Below are positions 35,108 through 43,462 of a stretch of 54,975 nt of DNA, piece after piece. The notes below the pieces were generated by a model. The model was given only the letters and a program-made list of their open reading frames with translations. It did no database searches and was not told where the DNA came from. The stretch lies in contig PXRR01000016.1 in assembly GCA_003021975.1 (NCBI GenBank), positions 1 to 54,975 on the forward strand, read 5' to 3'. How positions within the stretch are numbered: the first letter of the stretch is position 1; each line of letters starts with the position of its first letter. Origin of the DNA: Halobacteriales archaeon QS_5_70_17 (lineage in GTDB: Archaea > Halobacteriota > Halobacteria > Halobacteriales > Haloarculaceae). A program made the translations under genes and the position numbers.

Positions 35108-36242
35108 GTGTCGTGTCTCCGTGGTGGATCCTCCAGTCGCGTCAGGTCCGAGAGGGTCTCGCGGCGGGCGACGACGTCGCCGCCGAGAGTGACGACCGCC
35201 GGCCGCGGCCGGGAGTTGTACTGGCTGGCCATCTCGTAGCCGTACGCGCCGGCCGTTCCGACCGCCAGCAGGTCGCCCCGCTCGGGGGCCGGCAGCGACC
35301 GCTCGCGCCCGAGGACGTCGGCCGTCTCGCAGACCGGGCCGGCGACCAGGCACGCCCGGCGGTCGCGCTCACCGGCGCCGGGCGCCAGGCTGCGGATCTC
35401 GTGGTAGGCGTCGTACAGCGCCGGCCGCAGCAGCGTCGTCATACCGGCGTCGACGCCGACGACCGTCGCCGCCTCGGTGGGCTTGACCACCCGCGTCTCG
35501 GTCAGCAGGACGCCGGCGTCGGCGACGACGTACCGGCCGGGTTCGACCGCGAGCGTCGCCTCGCAGTCGAAGGCCGCGCGGGTGGTCTCCGCCACCGCGT
35601 CGATGTCGAGCGGCGGCTCCTCCGGCCGGTAGGGGACGCCGAAGCCGCCGCCGACGGCGACGAACTCGACGCTCACCTCGCGCTCGAGCGCGGCCACCCG
35701 CTCGACCAGCCGCTCGTGGGCCGAGAGGTCCTCCCCGGAGATGCCGCTGCCGGCGTGAGCGTGCAGGCCGACGAGGTCGAACCCGCGCTCGCGGGCGGTC
35801 GCACAGAGCTCCGCCGCCCGGTCGTAGGGGACGCCGAACTGGGGGGCGTCGCCGGTCGTCACCTTCTCGTGGTGGCCCGCGCCGACGCCCGGATTGACGC
35901 GCACGCAGAGCCGGCCGTCGTACCCCCGCTCGGCGAGCGCGTTCAGCGTGTCGGCGGCGCCGACCGTCACGACGATGTCGCGCTCGGCGGCCCGCTCGAC
36001 GACGCTGTCGAGGGCGCGGGCTGTCGGGTCACCAGCGGCTTCGTCGTCGGCGAGAACAGCGTCGTCGGCGAGAACACGCTGCTCACTCCCCGGATCCCCG
36101 TCTACGACCTCAGGCGCTCGCAGTTCTCCCGGACGCGCTCGGGGTCGAGGACGTACAGGGGCGTGCCGAACTCCTCGGCGACGGTCCGGAGCCGGGCGTC
36201 GTCCCAGTCGGCCGGCCGCCTGACGTCCTCGCCCCCGGTCAT
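35104..36242 (-). pseudogene. lysA: Diaminopimelate decarboxylase, disrupted by an inverted dapD fragment
   Basis: The last lysine step (meso-DAP to lysine). The N-terminus is intact from the ATG at 36242 to about residue 44 (EFGTPLYVLDPERVRENCE), where a stop follows in the copied segment. Then a 100-bp segment (36012-36111) that is the exact reverse complement of part of dapD stands where about 65 residues should be, including the PLP lysine (expected YAxKAN). The gene resumes in another frame at ALDSVVERAAERD and runs intact to 35104: RVNPGVGAGHHEKV, GGGFGVPY, EPGRYVVADAG, CETADVL, GAYGYEMASQYNS. As written no active enzyme can be made. It overlaps dapD (ATGA) and dapF (ATGA). Decay and assembly error are both possible. 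Confidence 0.85.
36012..36111. repeat. 100-bp perfect inverted repeat, copy in lysA
   Basis: Exact reverse complement of 36425-36524. Read on the plus strand it still encodes DapD residues (GCRVTSGFVVGENS..), which shows its origin. It ends exactly at the points where the lysA sequence breaks off and resumes. Confidence 0.97.
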
Positions 36243-37001
36243 TCTCGGAGCGCGGCCTCGCGTTCGGTCGCCTCCAGGGTCTCCTCCTCGACGTGAGTGG
36301 CGACGACGGCCGGCTTGTACGCCCCGCCGCCGAACATCTCGTGGTCGCCGACGCTCGACTCCACGTACCGGATGAACGCCCGCCGCTCGGGGGGCAGGCG
36401 GCCGTAGACGACCTCCTCCTCGACGAGGTCGTAGACGGGGATCCGGGGAGTGAGCAGCGTGTTCTCGCCGACGACGCTGTTCTCGCCGACGACGAAGCCG
36501 CTGGTGACCCGACAGCCCGCGCCCCGCGCCGAGTTTCACGTTCGCGCCGATCTGGGCGCAGGAGCCGACGGTGTCACAGGAGTCGACGAGCGCCCCGTCG
36601 CCGACGTGGGCGCCGACGTTGACGAACGCCGGCGACATCAGGATGGCGTCGCTCCCGACGTACGCCCCCCGGCGGATGACGGTCCCGTCGGGCGTGTTGC
36701 GCGTCCCGCGCTCGCCGAGGTCGTCGGTTTCCCGCAGCGGGAGCACGTCGTGGTAGTCGACCCCGCCGTACGTTCGCGTCTCGGTCTCGCGCAGCGAGAA
36801 GTTCAGCAGGATCCCCCGCTTGACCCACTCGTTGGCCTCCCAGTCGCCGCCCCGGCGCTCGGCGGCGCGGACTTCGCCGGCCTCGAGGGCCTCGAGGAAG
36901 GCGTCCAGGGCCGCCAGGTCGGCGGCGCGGACGTCGGCCGCGGTCAGTCCCTCCTCGTAGCGCTGCCACAGGTCGTCGATGTCGGAGTCGAGCGCGCTCA
37001 T
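36239..37001 (-). pseudogene. dapD: Tetrahydrodipicolinate N-succinyltransferase with internal loss and frameshift
   Basis: Left-handed beta-helix acyltransferase that succinylates tetrahydrodipicolinate. The N-terminus is good from the ATG at 37001 through SPAFVNVGAHVGDGALVDS and GANVKLGA at residues 152-159. There the frame breaks: the next 20-30 residues expected in the family are missing and the sequence jumps to GCRVTSGFVVGENS in another frame, running intact through TPRIPVYDLVEEEVV and FGGGAYKPAVV to the stop at 36239. The break at 36524/36525 is exactly the edge of the 100-bp inverted repeat. The total length, 763 nt, is not a multiple of three. ATGA overlap with lysA downstream and dapB upstream. 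Confidence 0.85.
36425..36524. repeat. 100-bp perfect inverted repeat, copy in dapD
   Basis: The native-looking copy: its left end runs without break into the dapD 3' part. Its right end (36524) is the exact position where dapD loses sequence. The two arms are 313 bp apart. Confidence 0.97.
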
Positions 37002-37710
37002 CGGTCCCCCGCTATTACCTCCTCGAAGTCGTATCTACCGGGTTCGCGCCCGGTCAGCCACTCGGCGGCGTCGAGGGCGCCGGCGGCGAACACCCCGCGG
37101 CTCTCGGCGCGGTGGGTCAGCGTCAGCACCTCGTCGTTGCCCGCGAACAGCAGTTCGTGCTCGCCGCGGACGTCGCCAGCCCGGCGGACGTGGACGCCGA
37201 CCTCGCCGGCCTCGCGGGGCTGGATCCCCTCGCGGCCGTAGGTCCGGCCGGTCGTCCCGGTCGCTCTCTCGACCGCGTCGAGCAGGCTCTCGGCGGTCCC
37301 GCTGGGGGCGTCGCGCTTGCCGTTGTGGTGGGTCTCGGTCAGTTCCACGTCGTAGCCCTCCAGCGCGCTCGCGGCCTCGCCGACCAGCGCGCGCAGCGTC
37401 GCGACCCCCCGCGCGAAGTTCGGCGCGTGCAGCAGCGGGATCGACTCGCCTGCCGCGTCGAGCGCGCTCTCGTCGTCGAAGCCGGTCGTCCCGACGACCG
37501 CCGGGACGCCCGCCTCCGCGCAGGCGGCGACGTAGTCGACGCTCGACTCGGGGACCGTGAAGTCGACCAGCGCGTCGGGGGCCTCCTCGGCCAGCGCCCG
37601 CGCGACGGCGTCGGCGGGGTAGACCGCCTCCGCTCGTGGCCCCGATCGGCGGCGGCGGCGAGCACCTCGCCGCCCATCCGCCCGGTCGCGCCGGTGACGG
37701 CGACTCTCAT
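36998..37710 (-). pseudogene. dapB: 4-hydroxy-tetrahydrodipicolinate reductase with internal loss and frameshift
   Basis: NAD(P)H-dependent second step from dapA product. The Rossmann start is present (VAVTGATGRMGGEVLAAA) up to DRGHE at residues 23-27. Then roughly 20 expected residues carrying the rest of the coenzyme fold are missing and the sequence continues in another frame at AEAVYPADAVARALAEE, DALVDFTVPESSV, GTTGF, APNFARGV, ETHHNGKRDAPSGTA (catalytic His and Lys) to the end at 36998. The length, 713 nt, is not a multiple of three. As written it would not be active. ATGA overlap with dapA (start 37710) and with dapD. Confidence 0.85.
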
Positions 37711-38621
37711 GCTTCGGCCTCGACCTGCGGGGGCGTCGCCTCCGCCAGTTCCGCGAGGATCGACTCCAGTTCGGCGTGGTTGTCATCGCCCAGCGGCGAC
37801 AGCGGCGAGCGCATGCGCTCGGACATGTGCCCGCGGATACCCAGCGCCGTCTTCACGGGGATGGGGTTGGTCTCGGCGAACAGCGCGCGGTTCAGCGGGC
37901 CGAGTTCGTGGTGGATCTCCCGGGCGAGGTCGTAGTCCCCCGACAGCGCGGCGCCGACCATCGCGCAGACCCGCTCGGGTTCGACGTTGGCGGTGACGCT
38001 GATACAGCCGCTGCCGCCGATCGAGCAGATCGGGAGGGTCAGGGCGTCGTCGCCCGAGAGGACGGCGAACGACTCCCCGCGGGTGGCCTCGATCACCTGC
38101 GTGACGCGGTTGAGATCGCCGCTGGCGGCCTTGTAGCCGACGATGTTGGGGTGAGGGGCCAGCGCCGCGGCGGTTTCGACGGCGATGTTGCGCCCCGTCC
38201 GACTGGGGACGTTGTAGATGATCTGCGGGAGGTCGACCTCGTCGGCGACCGCCCGGAAGTGCTCCTCCATGCCCGCGGGTTCGGGCTTGTTGTAGTACGG
38301 CGAGATCAACAGCAGGCCGTCGGCGCCGGCCTCGGCCGAGCGCCGCGAGAGGTCCAGCGCCTCGTGGGTCGAGTTGCTCCCCGATCCCGCGATGACCGGG
38401 ACGTCCTCGACGGCGTCGGCGACGGTCTCGACGACCGCGACGTGCTCGTCGTGCGTCAGGGTCGCGCTCTCGCCGGTGGTGCCGACGGGGACGACCCCGT
38501 CGACGCCGGCCGACTCCAGTCGGCGGGCGTTGTCCGCGAGCGTCTCGTGGTCGATGCTCTCGTCCTCGTGGAAGGGTGTCGTCAGCGCCGGGAAGACGCC
38601 GGTGTAGGGTTCGTGTGTCAT
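37707..38621 (-). CDS. dapA: 4-hydroxy-tetrahydrodipicolinate synthase
   Basis: 304 aa, intact. Class I aldolase-type TIM barrel that condenses pyruvate and aspartate semialdehyde, the entry to lysine synthesis. Schiff-base Lys164 (IVGYKAASG), Tyr136 (IIYNVPSRTG), Arg141, and Thr48/Thr49 (GTTGES) are in place. First gene of the dap operon. The ATG at 38621 is preceded by a long (more than 330 nt) region without genes on this strand. It overlaps dapB by ATGA. Confidence 0.97.
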   Translation of the reverse strand: MTHEPYTGVFPALTTPFHEDESIDHETLADNARRLESAGVDGVVPVGTTGESATLTHDEHVAVVETVADAVEDVPVIAGSGSNSTHEALDLSRRSAEAGADGLLLISPYYNKPEPAGMEEHFRAVADEVDLPQIIYNVPSRTGRNIAVETAAALAPHPNIVGYKAASGDLNRVTQVIEATRGESFAVLSGDDALTLPICSIGGSGCISVTANVEPERVCAMVGAALSGDYDLAREIHHELGPLNRALFAETNPIPVKTALGIRGHMSERMRSPLSPLGDDNHAELESILAELAEATPPQVEAEA

Positions 38622-38960
38622 GTGGTGGTCTGCGTTCTGCCGTCGGTCGTCCGTTGCGCGTCGCTGCGTTTCGATCCCCGAGAAGAGCCCGCGACGGGTC
38701 GCCACCCCGCCGTGAACCCGCCGCTACGCGCGTTTGCGGCGGACCGTCTCGCACCCGTCGCGGGTGACTCGCATACCTGTCCGAGCGGTCTCCCGGCACT
38801 TAGCGGTTGCGCCGCTCGCGAAATATTGCGGGCGACGCTCGCGGCAATCCCCGTCTTCGTTCTCGCCGCGCGGCGCCCGCGCCTCTCCCGTCGGAATCGG
38901 ACACTGTCGCGGGAATCGGGAACACCGTTTATCCGGCGAGGCGATGACAGCTGGTATCGT
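38622..38960. other. Intergenic region upstream of dapA and the PRC-barrel gene
   Basis: No convincing protein gene. On the minus strand an AATATTTCGCG box (around 38819-38829) could start a dapA transcript with a long leader. A hairpin with ATTGC (38825-38829) and GCAAT (38844-38848) and an inner GCGA/TCGC stem lies at its start. A 16-codon minus-strand frame starts at the ATG in ACAGGTATG near 38775; it has no run of lysine codons, so classic attenuation is not supported. On the plus strand TTTATCC (38928-38934) is the promoter of the next unit. Confidence 0.4.
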
Positions 38961-39011
38961 ATGGCACAGAAGACGCGACCGCCGGCCGCGGCGAGCGGCC
39001 GGCCGGGGTGA
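38961..39011 (+). CDS. Possible 16-aa leader peptide coupled to the PRC-barrel gene
   Basis: An ATG at 38961 stands 27-33 nt after a TATA-like TTTATCC, right for a leaderless start. It opens a 16-codon frame (MAQKTRPPAAASGRPG) whose TGA overlaps the GTG start of the PRC-barrel gene as GTGA. This could couple translation of the downstream gene, or be chance. It is too short to judge by composition. Confidence 0.3.
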   Translation: MAQKTRPPAAASGRPG

Positions 39012-39262
39012 TCGCGGTGGTCCAGTTCGACTCCGAAGAGGTGGGCAAGCGGGTCGTCGACGCCAACGGCCGCGAGGTCGGCGTCGTGAAGGACGTCCAG
39101 GCCGACCGGGCGTACGTCGACCCCGACCCGTCGGTCGTCGACGAACTCGCCTCGCGGCTCGGCGTCGGCAGCGCCGACGAGAACACCGTCGCCCTCTCCA
39201 GCGACGACGTACGGGCGGTGACCGACGAGGAACTCCAGCTCCGGGAGGGCACCGCGATCTGA
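39008..39262 (+). CDS. PRC-barrel domain protein
   Basis: 84 aa, one PRC-barrel (EVGKRVVDANGREVGVVKDV followed by a second strand set with AYVDPDPSVVDEL). In archaea small PRC-barrel proteins are widespread and some take part in cell division and RNA processing. GTG start at 39008 overlaps a short upstream frame; a second GTG at 39017 is possible. No other domain. Divergent from the dap operon. Confidence 0.75.
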   Translation: MIAVVQFDSEEVGKRVVDANGREVGVVKDVQADRAYVDPDPSVVDELASRLGVGSADENTVALSSDDVRAVTDEELQLREGTAI

Positions 39263-39369
39263 CCGGCGGGACGGACAGTTCCCCGGTGCCGTCCAGGCCC
39301 GGAGCGCGTGGCGGCGACGCCGCGCGAGCGCCTCGCCGTCTTTATCAGCGAGGGCGAGAGAGGGGGGAT

Positions 39370-39867
39370 ATGCCGCCGTTGCACTCCGACCAGCGCGTCG
39401 CGGTACTGGCCGACGCGCGCAACCTCTATCACACCTCTCACAGCCTCTACTCCCAGAACGTCGACTACTCGGAACTGCTCGCGGGCGCCGTCCAGGACCG
39501 CCGACTCGTGCGCGCCATCGCGTACGTCGTCCGGGCGGAGGCCCCCGAGGAGCAGTCCTTCTTCGAGGCGCTGCGGGACATCGGCTTCGAGACGAAGATC
39601 AAGGACCTCAAGACCTACTCGGACGGCTCGAAGAAGGCCGACTGGGACGTCGGGCTGAGCCTCGACGCCGCCACGCTCGCGCGCAAGGTCGACACGGTCG
39701 TGCTCTGTACGGGCGACGGCGACTTCGCGCGCCTCTGCTCGCACGTCCGCCACGAGGGAACGCGCGTCGAGGTAATGAGTTTCGGCTCCTCGACGGCCGC
39801 CGAACTGGTCGAGGCCGCCGACTCCTTCGTCGACCTGAGCGACCACACCGACAGGTATCTCCTGTAG
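39370..39867 (+). CDS. NYN/LabA-like PIN-fold domain protein
   Basis: 165 aa. NYN-domain nuclease-like fold with the acidic metal site: Asp15 and Asn18 (LADARNLYH), Asp91 and Asp93 (KKADWDVGLS), Asp116 and Asp118 (CTGDGDFARL). Likely an RNA-cleaving or RNA-processing enzyme by family precedent; not shown. ATG at 39370 directly follows a GGGGGG-rich stretch. It stands alone between the PRC-barrel and PUA genes, all in the same direction. Confidence 0.88.
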   Translation: MPPLHSDQRVAVLADARNLYHTSHSLYSQNVDYSELLAGAVQDRRLVRAIAYVVRAEAPEEQSFFEALRDIGFETKIKDLKTYSDGSKKADWDVGLSLDAATLARKVDTVVLCTGDGDFARLCSHVRHEGTRVEVMSFGSSTAAELVEAADSFVDLSDHTDRYLL

Positions 39868-39968
39868 GCGGGCGCCGGCGCCAACGCCGGAGCCGGCGCT
39901 CCTGATCGAGCCCGGACTCGCGCGGCGCCGGTCGGCGCGCTTTTGGCCGCGGGGCGCCGAGCGCACCC

Positions 39969-40439
39969 ATGGACGCCGACGAGCGCGCCCGCCTGCGGAC
40001 CGTCGCCGACTACCAGTTCGGCGGCGGCGCCGGCCGGACGCTCTTCCCCGACGACGAGGCGCTGACGGTCGTCCGGTCCTCGAGCGGCCGCCCCCAGCAG
40101 GTGCTCGCGCCCGGCCCGGACGGCGGCCCGCGGCTGGTCTCCTACACCGTCGAGGGGCGGTTCACGCTGTCGGTCGACGGCGGCCGGCGGCTCCTGTCGG
40201 AACTGGGCCGCCCGGTCGCCGCGGTCGGCGAGGAATCGGAGCCGTTCGTCCGCGACGGGAAGAACGCCTTCGCGAAGTTCGTCCGCCGGGTCGACGGCGA
40301 CGTCCGCCCCGGCGACGAGGTCTGTGTCACCTCCGACGGCGCGCTGCTGGCGGTCGGCCGGGCGGAGCTACACGCCGACGGGATGCGCGACTTCGAGACC
40401 GGCGTCGCCGTGAAGGTCCGGGAGGGCGCCGAGGCCTGA
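39969..40439 (+). CDS. PUA domain RNA-binding protein
   Basis: 156 aa. The C-terminal half (from about residue 75) is a PUA domain ([37 protein letters not shown]), found in tRNA and rRNA modification enzymes. The N-terminal half ([15 protein letters not shown]) is typical of archaeal PUA proteins of this size with no catalytic domain. Expected to bind structured RNA in the cytosol. Start ATG at 39969. It precedes NAC and TrmI, so the cluster concerns translation and tRNA. Confidence 0.85.
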   Translation: MDADERARLRTVADYQFGGGAGRTLFPDDEALTVVRSSSGRPQQVLAPGPDGGPRLVSYTVEGRFTLSVDGGRRLLSELGRPVAAVGEESEPFVRDGKNAFAKFVRRVDGDVRPGDEVCVTSDGALLAVGRAELHADGMRDFETGVAVKVREGAEA

Positions 40440-40557
40440 GAGCAGGGACGGCGTGCGTCCCCGGTGGCGGGGCGGACCGGGGACGAGCCGCGGAGCGCGG
40501 TCGCTCGCCGCGCGGGAGTGCGCTGGGTTTTTCACGACGCCTCACGACCGTTCGCGT

Positions 40558-40992
40558 ATGTTCGGAGGAGGCGGCGGCGGGCTGAACCCCCGCAAGATGA
40601 AACAGATGATGAAGCAGATGGGCATCGACGTCACGGAGATCGACGCCGAGGAGATCGTCATCCGCACGGCCGACGAGGAACTGGTCTTCACCGACGCGGA
40701 GGTCCAGCGGATGGACGCGCAGGGACAGGCGACCTACCAGATCGTCGGCCAGCCCGAGACCCGGGAGCGGGGCGCGGGCGGCGGGAGCGCCGACGCGGCG
40801 GTCGAGGACGCTGAGACCGACGCCGACGCGGCGACCGCCGGCGCGGTCGAGGACGCCGGCAGCGCCGGCGAGATCCCCGACTCGGACGTCGAGATCGTCG
40901 CCCAGCGGACGGGCGCGACCGAGGAAGAGGCCCGGGAGGCGCTCCGGGCCGAGGGCGGCGACCTCGCGGCGGCCGTCTCGCGGCTCGAGTGA
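40558..40992 (+). CDS. Nascent polypeptide-associated complex protein (archaeal NAC)
   Basis: 144 aa. N-terminal Gly run and Met/Lys-rich leader ([16 protein letters not shown]), NAC beta-barrel (about 20-65), an acidic Ala-rich linker and a C-terminal UBA domain ([20 protein letters not shown]). It binds ribosomes and emerging chains as a homodimer in archaea. Start ATG at 40558. The stop overlaps the GTG of the next gene (GTGA), so it is likely coupled to trmI. Confidence 0.95.
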   Translation: MFGGGGGGLNPRKMKQMMKQMGIDVTEIDAEEIVIRTADEELVFTDAEVQRMDAQGQATYQIVGQPETRERGAGGGSADAAVEDAETDADAATAGAVEDAGSAGEIPDSDVEIVAQRTGATEEEAREALRAEGGDLAAAVSRLE

Positions 40993-41711
40993 TACTCCTC
41001 GTCCGGGACAACCGGGAGTACCTCCTCGCTCCCGGCGAGACCATGGAGACCGACCTCGGGGTCCTCGAGGTCCCCGAGGACGTCGCCCCGGGCGACACCG
41101 TCGAGACGCACCTCGGCGACGCCTTCGAGGCGCGGGCGCTGCGCGGCCCCGACCTGTTCGATCACTTCGAGCGGACCGGCGCGCCGATGCTCCCCCGGGA
41201 CGTGGGGCTGGTAATGGGGCACACCGGCGCGAGCGAGGGCGACCGCGTCCTCGACGCCGGCACTGGGACGGGCGTGCTCGCGGCGTATCTCGCACGCGCC
41301 GGCGCCCGGGTGACCACCTACGAGCGCGACCCGGAGTTCGCCGAGGTCGCCCGCGAGAACATGGCGCTCGCGGAGGTCCCCGACCGCGTCGACGTCCGCA
41401 CCGGCGACCTCCTGGAGGCGGTCGACGACCTCGCGGACGAGGCGTTCGACGTCCTCACGCTCGACACCGAGGACGCCCCCGCGGCAGTCGAGCGCGCGCC
41501 GGAACTGCTCGTCGCCGGCGGCTACCTCGCGGCGTACGTCCCCTTCGTCGAGCGGACGCGGGCCGTCGTCGAGGCCGCCCGGGAGGCGGGTCTCTCGGGG
41601 ATCACGACCTTCGAGACGCTCCAGCGGGAGATGGACTTCGACGAGCGCGGATCGCGGCCGTCGACGACCGGCGTCGGCCACACCGGCTACCTCGTCTTCG
41701 CGCGGGCGTAG
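40989..41711 (+). CDS. trmI: tRNA (adenine-N1)-methyltransferase, TrmI type
   Basis: 240 aa. SAM-dependent methyltransferase; archaeal TrmI makes m1A57/m1A58 in the T-loop. N-terminal beta domain ([18 protein letters not shown]), then the Rossmann core with SAM motif [15 protein letters not shown], acidic residue in TTYERDPEF, and [11 protein letters not shown] in the catalytic region. C-terminal [16 protein letters not shown] is typical. Length slightly short but complete. GTG start overlaps the NAC stop. Confidence 0.92.
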   Translation: MILLVRDNREYLLAPGETMETDLGVLEVPEDVAPGDTVETHLGDAFEARALRGPDLFDHFERTGAPMLPRDVGLVMGHTGASEGDRVLDAGTGTGVLAAYLARAGARVTTYERDPEFAEVARENMALAEVPDRVDVRTGDLLEAVDDLADEAFDVLTLDTEDAPAAVERAPELLVAGGYLAAYVPFVERTRAVVEAAREAGLSGITTFETLQREMDFDERGSRPSTTGVGHTGYLVFARA

Positions 41712-41783
41712 TCGGCGGCCGGAGCCGCCCTCCCGGCTCCGCGGGGGTATTATGTGGCTGACCGGCGTAGGTACCGCCGAGCC

Positions 41784-42017
41784 ATGAGCGACGCAGGGAC
41801 CCCCGACGAGCGCCTCGACGAGACCACGACCTGGCCCGACCTCGGGATCGCGCTGTACGACCGGCTGACCGGTCGGAACGCGGTGATCGAGTACGACTTC
41901 GAGGACATGAACGTCTACGTCCCCAGCCGCGCCGGCGAGGACGCGAACCACGCCCACTGGCGCATCGACGGGACGGTGACGATCGCCACCCGAGAAGAGG
42001 ACCGGGAGGAGGAGTGA
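41784..42017 (+). CDS. Small haloarchaeal hypothetical protein
   Basis: 77 aa, acidic, soluble, with a predicted beta-rich centre (NAVIEYDFEDMNVYVPS) and HAHWRIDGTVTIAT. A TATTATGTGG box about 30-38 nt upstream of the ATG at 41784 marks a promoter. Its end overlaps the next gene's GTG (GTGA). Family not recognised. Confidence 0.7.
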   Translation: MSDAGTPDERLDETTTWPDLGIALYDRLTGRNAVIEYDFEDMNVYVPSRAGEDANHAHWRIDGTVTIATREEDREEE

Positions 42018-42346
42018 GCCGCCCCGTCGACGTCACCGCCGACCTGACGGTCACCGTCGAGAGCCAGCCCATCGCCGTCGAGTCGTACACCGATACGATC
42101 CTCGTAGACCTGCCGTCGGTCCGGGTCGGCGTCGCGATCCTGCGTACCGAGGCCGGACGCCTCCGGCCCCTCGACCGCACGCTCCGGGAGTTCGATCTGA
42201 CCCTCGCGGTGCTGGTCGACGGGACGCCCGTCGCGCGGATCGGGACGGACGCCGACCCGCAGGTCGAGCGGTTCGCCCCGGTCGAGTTCGTCGCCCCCGG
42301 ACTCCTCCGGGCCGCGGTCGCGGCCCCGCTCCGGTTTTTCAGCTGA
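42014..42346 (+). CDS. Small haloarchaeal hypothetical protein, coupled to the preceding gene
   Basis: 110 aa, beta-strand-rich (VDVTADLTVTVESQPIAVES), with no signal peptide, membrane helix or metal motif. It starts with GTG at 42014 inside the stop of the 77-aa gene, so the two are translated together and probably work together. Unknown function. Confidence 0.7.
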   Translation: MSRPVDVTADLTVTVESQPIAVESYTDTILVDLPSVRVGVAILRTEAGRLRPLDRTLREFDLTLAVLVDGTPVARIGTDADPQVERFAPVEFVAPGLLRAAVAAPLRFFS

Positions 42347-42366
42347 GCCGCGAGCCGGGGCTGCGG

Positions 42367-42969
42367 CTACTCCACTCGGCGCACCAGTTCGAACAGCTCC
42401 CGGCGCCAGCCGGTTGCGTCCGGGTCCCCGGGTGCGCCCTCGACGCCGAGCGCCTCCCGGACTGCCTCGAAGCGCCGGGGGTGTGCGCCCCCGGCCAGGC
42501 GGAACTCGCCGTCCGCGGTCCAGGCGCCGAACCACCCCTCCACCTCGACGTCGTCCGGGAACGTGCCGTCGGCCGGCAGCGTCGCCAGGTACTGCTGGAG
42601 GCGCGCCCGCGCCCCCGACCGGATCCCGAGCCGTTCGGTGCGGCCCCGGCGGACGCCCTCGAACCCCCGCTCCCGGAGGTCGTCGGCGAACGCCCGACGC
42701 GCCGCCGCCGTCACCGTCGGGAGGAGCGTCGCCGGTCCGACGCCGGGCGCCAGCCCCGGAACGAACTCGACGCGCGTGGCGAAGAAGAAGCGCCACCGGC
42801 GGTCGACGCCGGCGGCCTCGCGGAGTCGCTCTCGCAGTGCCCCGTCCTCGTACAGCCGGGTGCGTCCGCGCACCCGGACCGCCGGGAGGCGGACGAGCGT
42901 CTCCGTCGTCTCCTCGACGAGCGACCACCCGCCCTCGGCCAATCGCTCCTCGGGGACCGACGGGCCCAT
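42367..42969 (-). CDS. Conserved haloarchaeal-type hypothetical protein
   Basis: 200 aa, soluble, alpha/beta with no cysteine-rich or nucleotide motif. Contains VRLPAVRVRGRTRLYEDG, RRWRFFFATRVEFVPGL and a C-terminal GWRRELFELVRRVE. A TTACAAA box lies 25-31 nt ahead of the ATG at 42969. The longer open frame upstream is Ser/Thr/Pro-rich and dropped. Tail to tail with the preceding gene. Not recognised. Confidence 0.75.
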   Translation of the reverse strand: MGPSVPEERLAEGGWSLVEETTETLVRLPAVRVRGRTRLYEDGALRERLREAAGVDRRWRFFFATRVEFVPGLAPGVGPATLLPTVTAAARRAFADDLRERGFEGVRRGRTERLGIRSGARARLQQYLATLPADGTFPDDVEVEGWFGAWTADGEFRLAGGAHPRRFEAVREALGVEGAPGDPDATGWRRELFELVRRVE

Positions 42970-42993
42970 GAGGGCGGCTACGTGCGCCAGCGG

Positions 42994-43000
42994 TTTGTAA
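42994..43000 (-). promoter_or_regulatory. TATA-like box of the 200-aa gene
   Basis: TTACAAA on the minus strand, 25-31 nt before the ATG at 42969; it decides the start over a longer frame. Confidence 0.45.
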
Positions 43001-43105
43001 CTGAGCGGTCCGCGGGGAGCACTCGGTCTCGCTCCGGCCGCCACAGGTCCGGCGGCGCGATCCGGAGGTCCGGGACGGCGGGGCGTCGGGTCCGTCCGAA
43101 CGCCG

Positions 43106-43426
43106 CTAGTGGTCGTCCTCGCGCCACTTGTGCTCGCACTCGGTGCAGACGAAAAACCGGGTCTCAGACTCGTCGGCCGCCCGGATCTGCTGCATGTACC
43201 AGTAGGCGCGGTCGTTGCCACACTCCGGGCAGTGGACCGACGTGGTCGGCAGGCCCCTGTCCTCGGCGTCGCTGACGTCGATGATCTCGCTGGCCTCCTG
43301 GCCCTGGGTCGTGACCATCGCCTCCTCCTTGGCGGCGTCGCGTGGCGTCTCGTTGCCGCAGCTCCCGCAGACCCAGACGTCGCCCTCGGTTTTCATCATC
43401 GAGCCGCATTCGTCGCAGAACTCCAT
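43106..43426 (-). CDS. Transcription factor S (TFIIS/RPA12-like)
   Basis: 106 aa. Restarts stalled RNA polymerase by stimulating RNA cleavage. N-terminal zinc ribbon Cys4, Cys7, Cys20, Cys23 (FCDECGSMM, VCGSCGNE); C-terminal zinc ribbon Cys66, Cys69, Cys94, Cys97 with the acidic tip Asp85-Glu86 (RAADESETRFF) that enters the polymerase active site. Complete; ATG at 43426. Confidence 0.95.
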   Translation of the reverse strand: MEFCDECGSMMKTEGDVWVCGSCGNETPRDAAKEEAMVTTQGQEASEIIDVSDAEDRGLPTTSVHCPECGNDRAYWYMQQIRAADESETRFFVCTECEHKWREDDH

Positions 43427-43462
43427 ACCGTGGCCACTGGACCCGGAAGTATAAACGCCGTG

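Noticed and set aside
36012..36524. Inverted repeat as an invertible phase-variation switch
   Set aside because: Flipping 36112-36424 would join the lysA start to the dapD front and restore neither gene; no recombinase gene is nearby.
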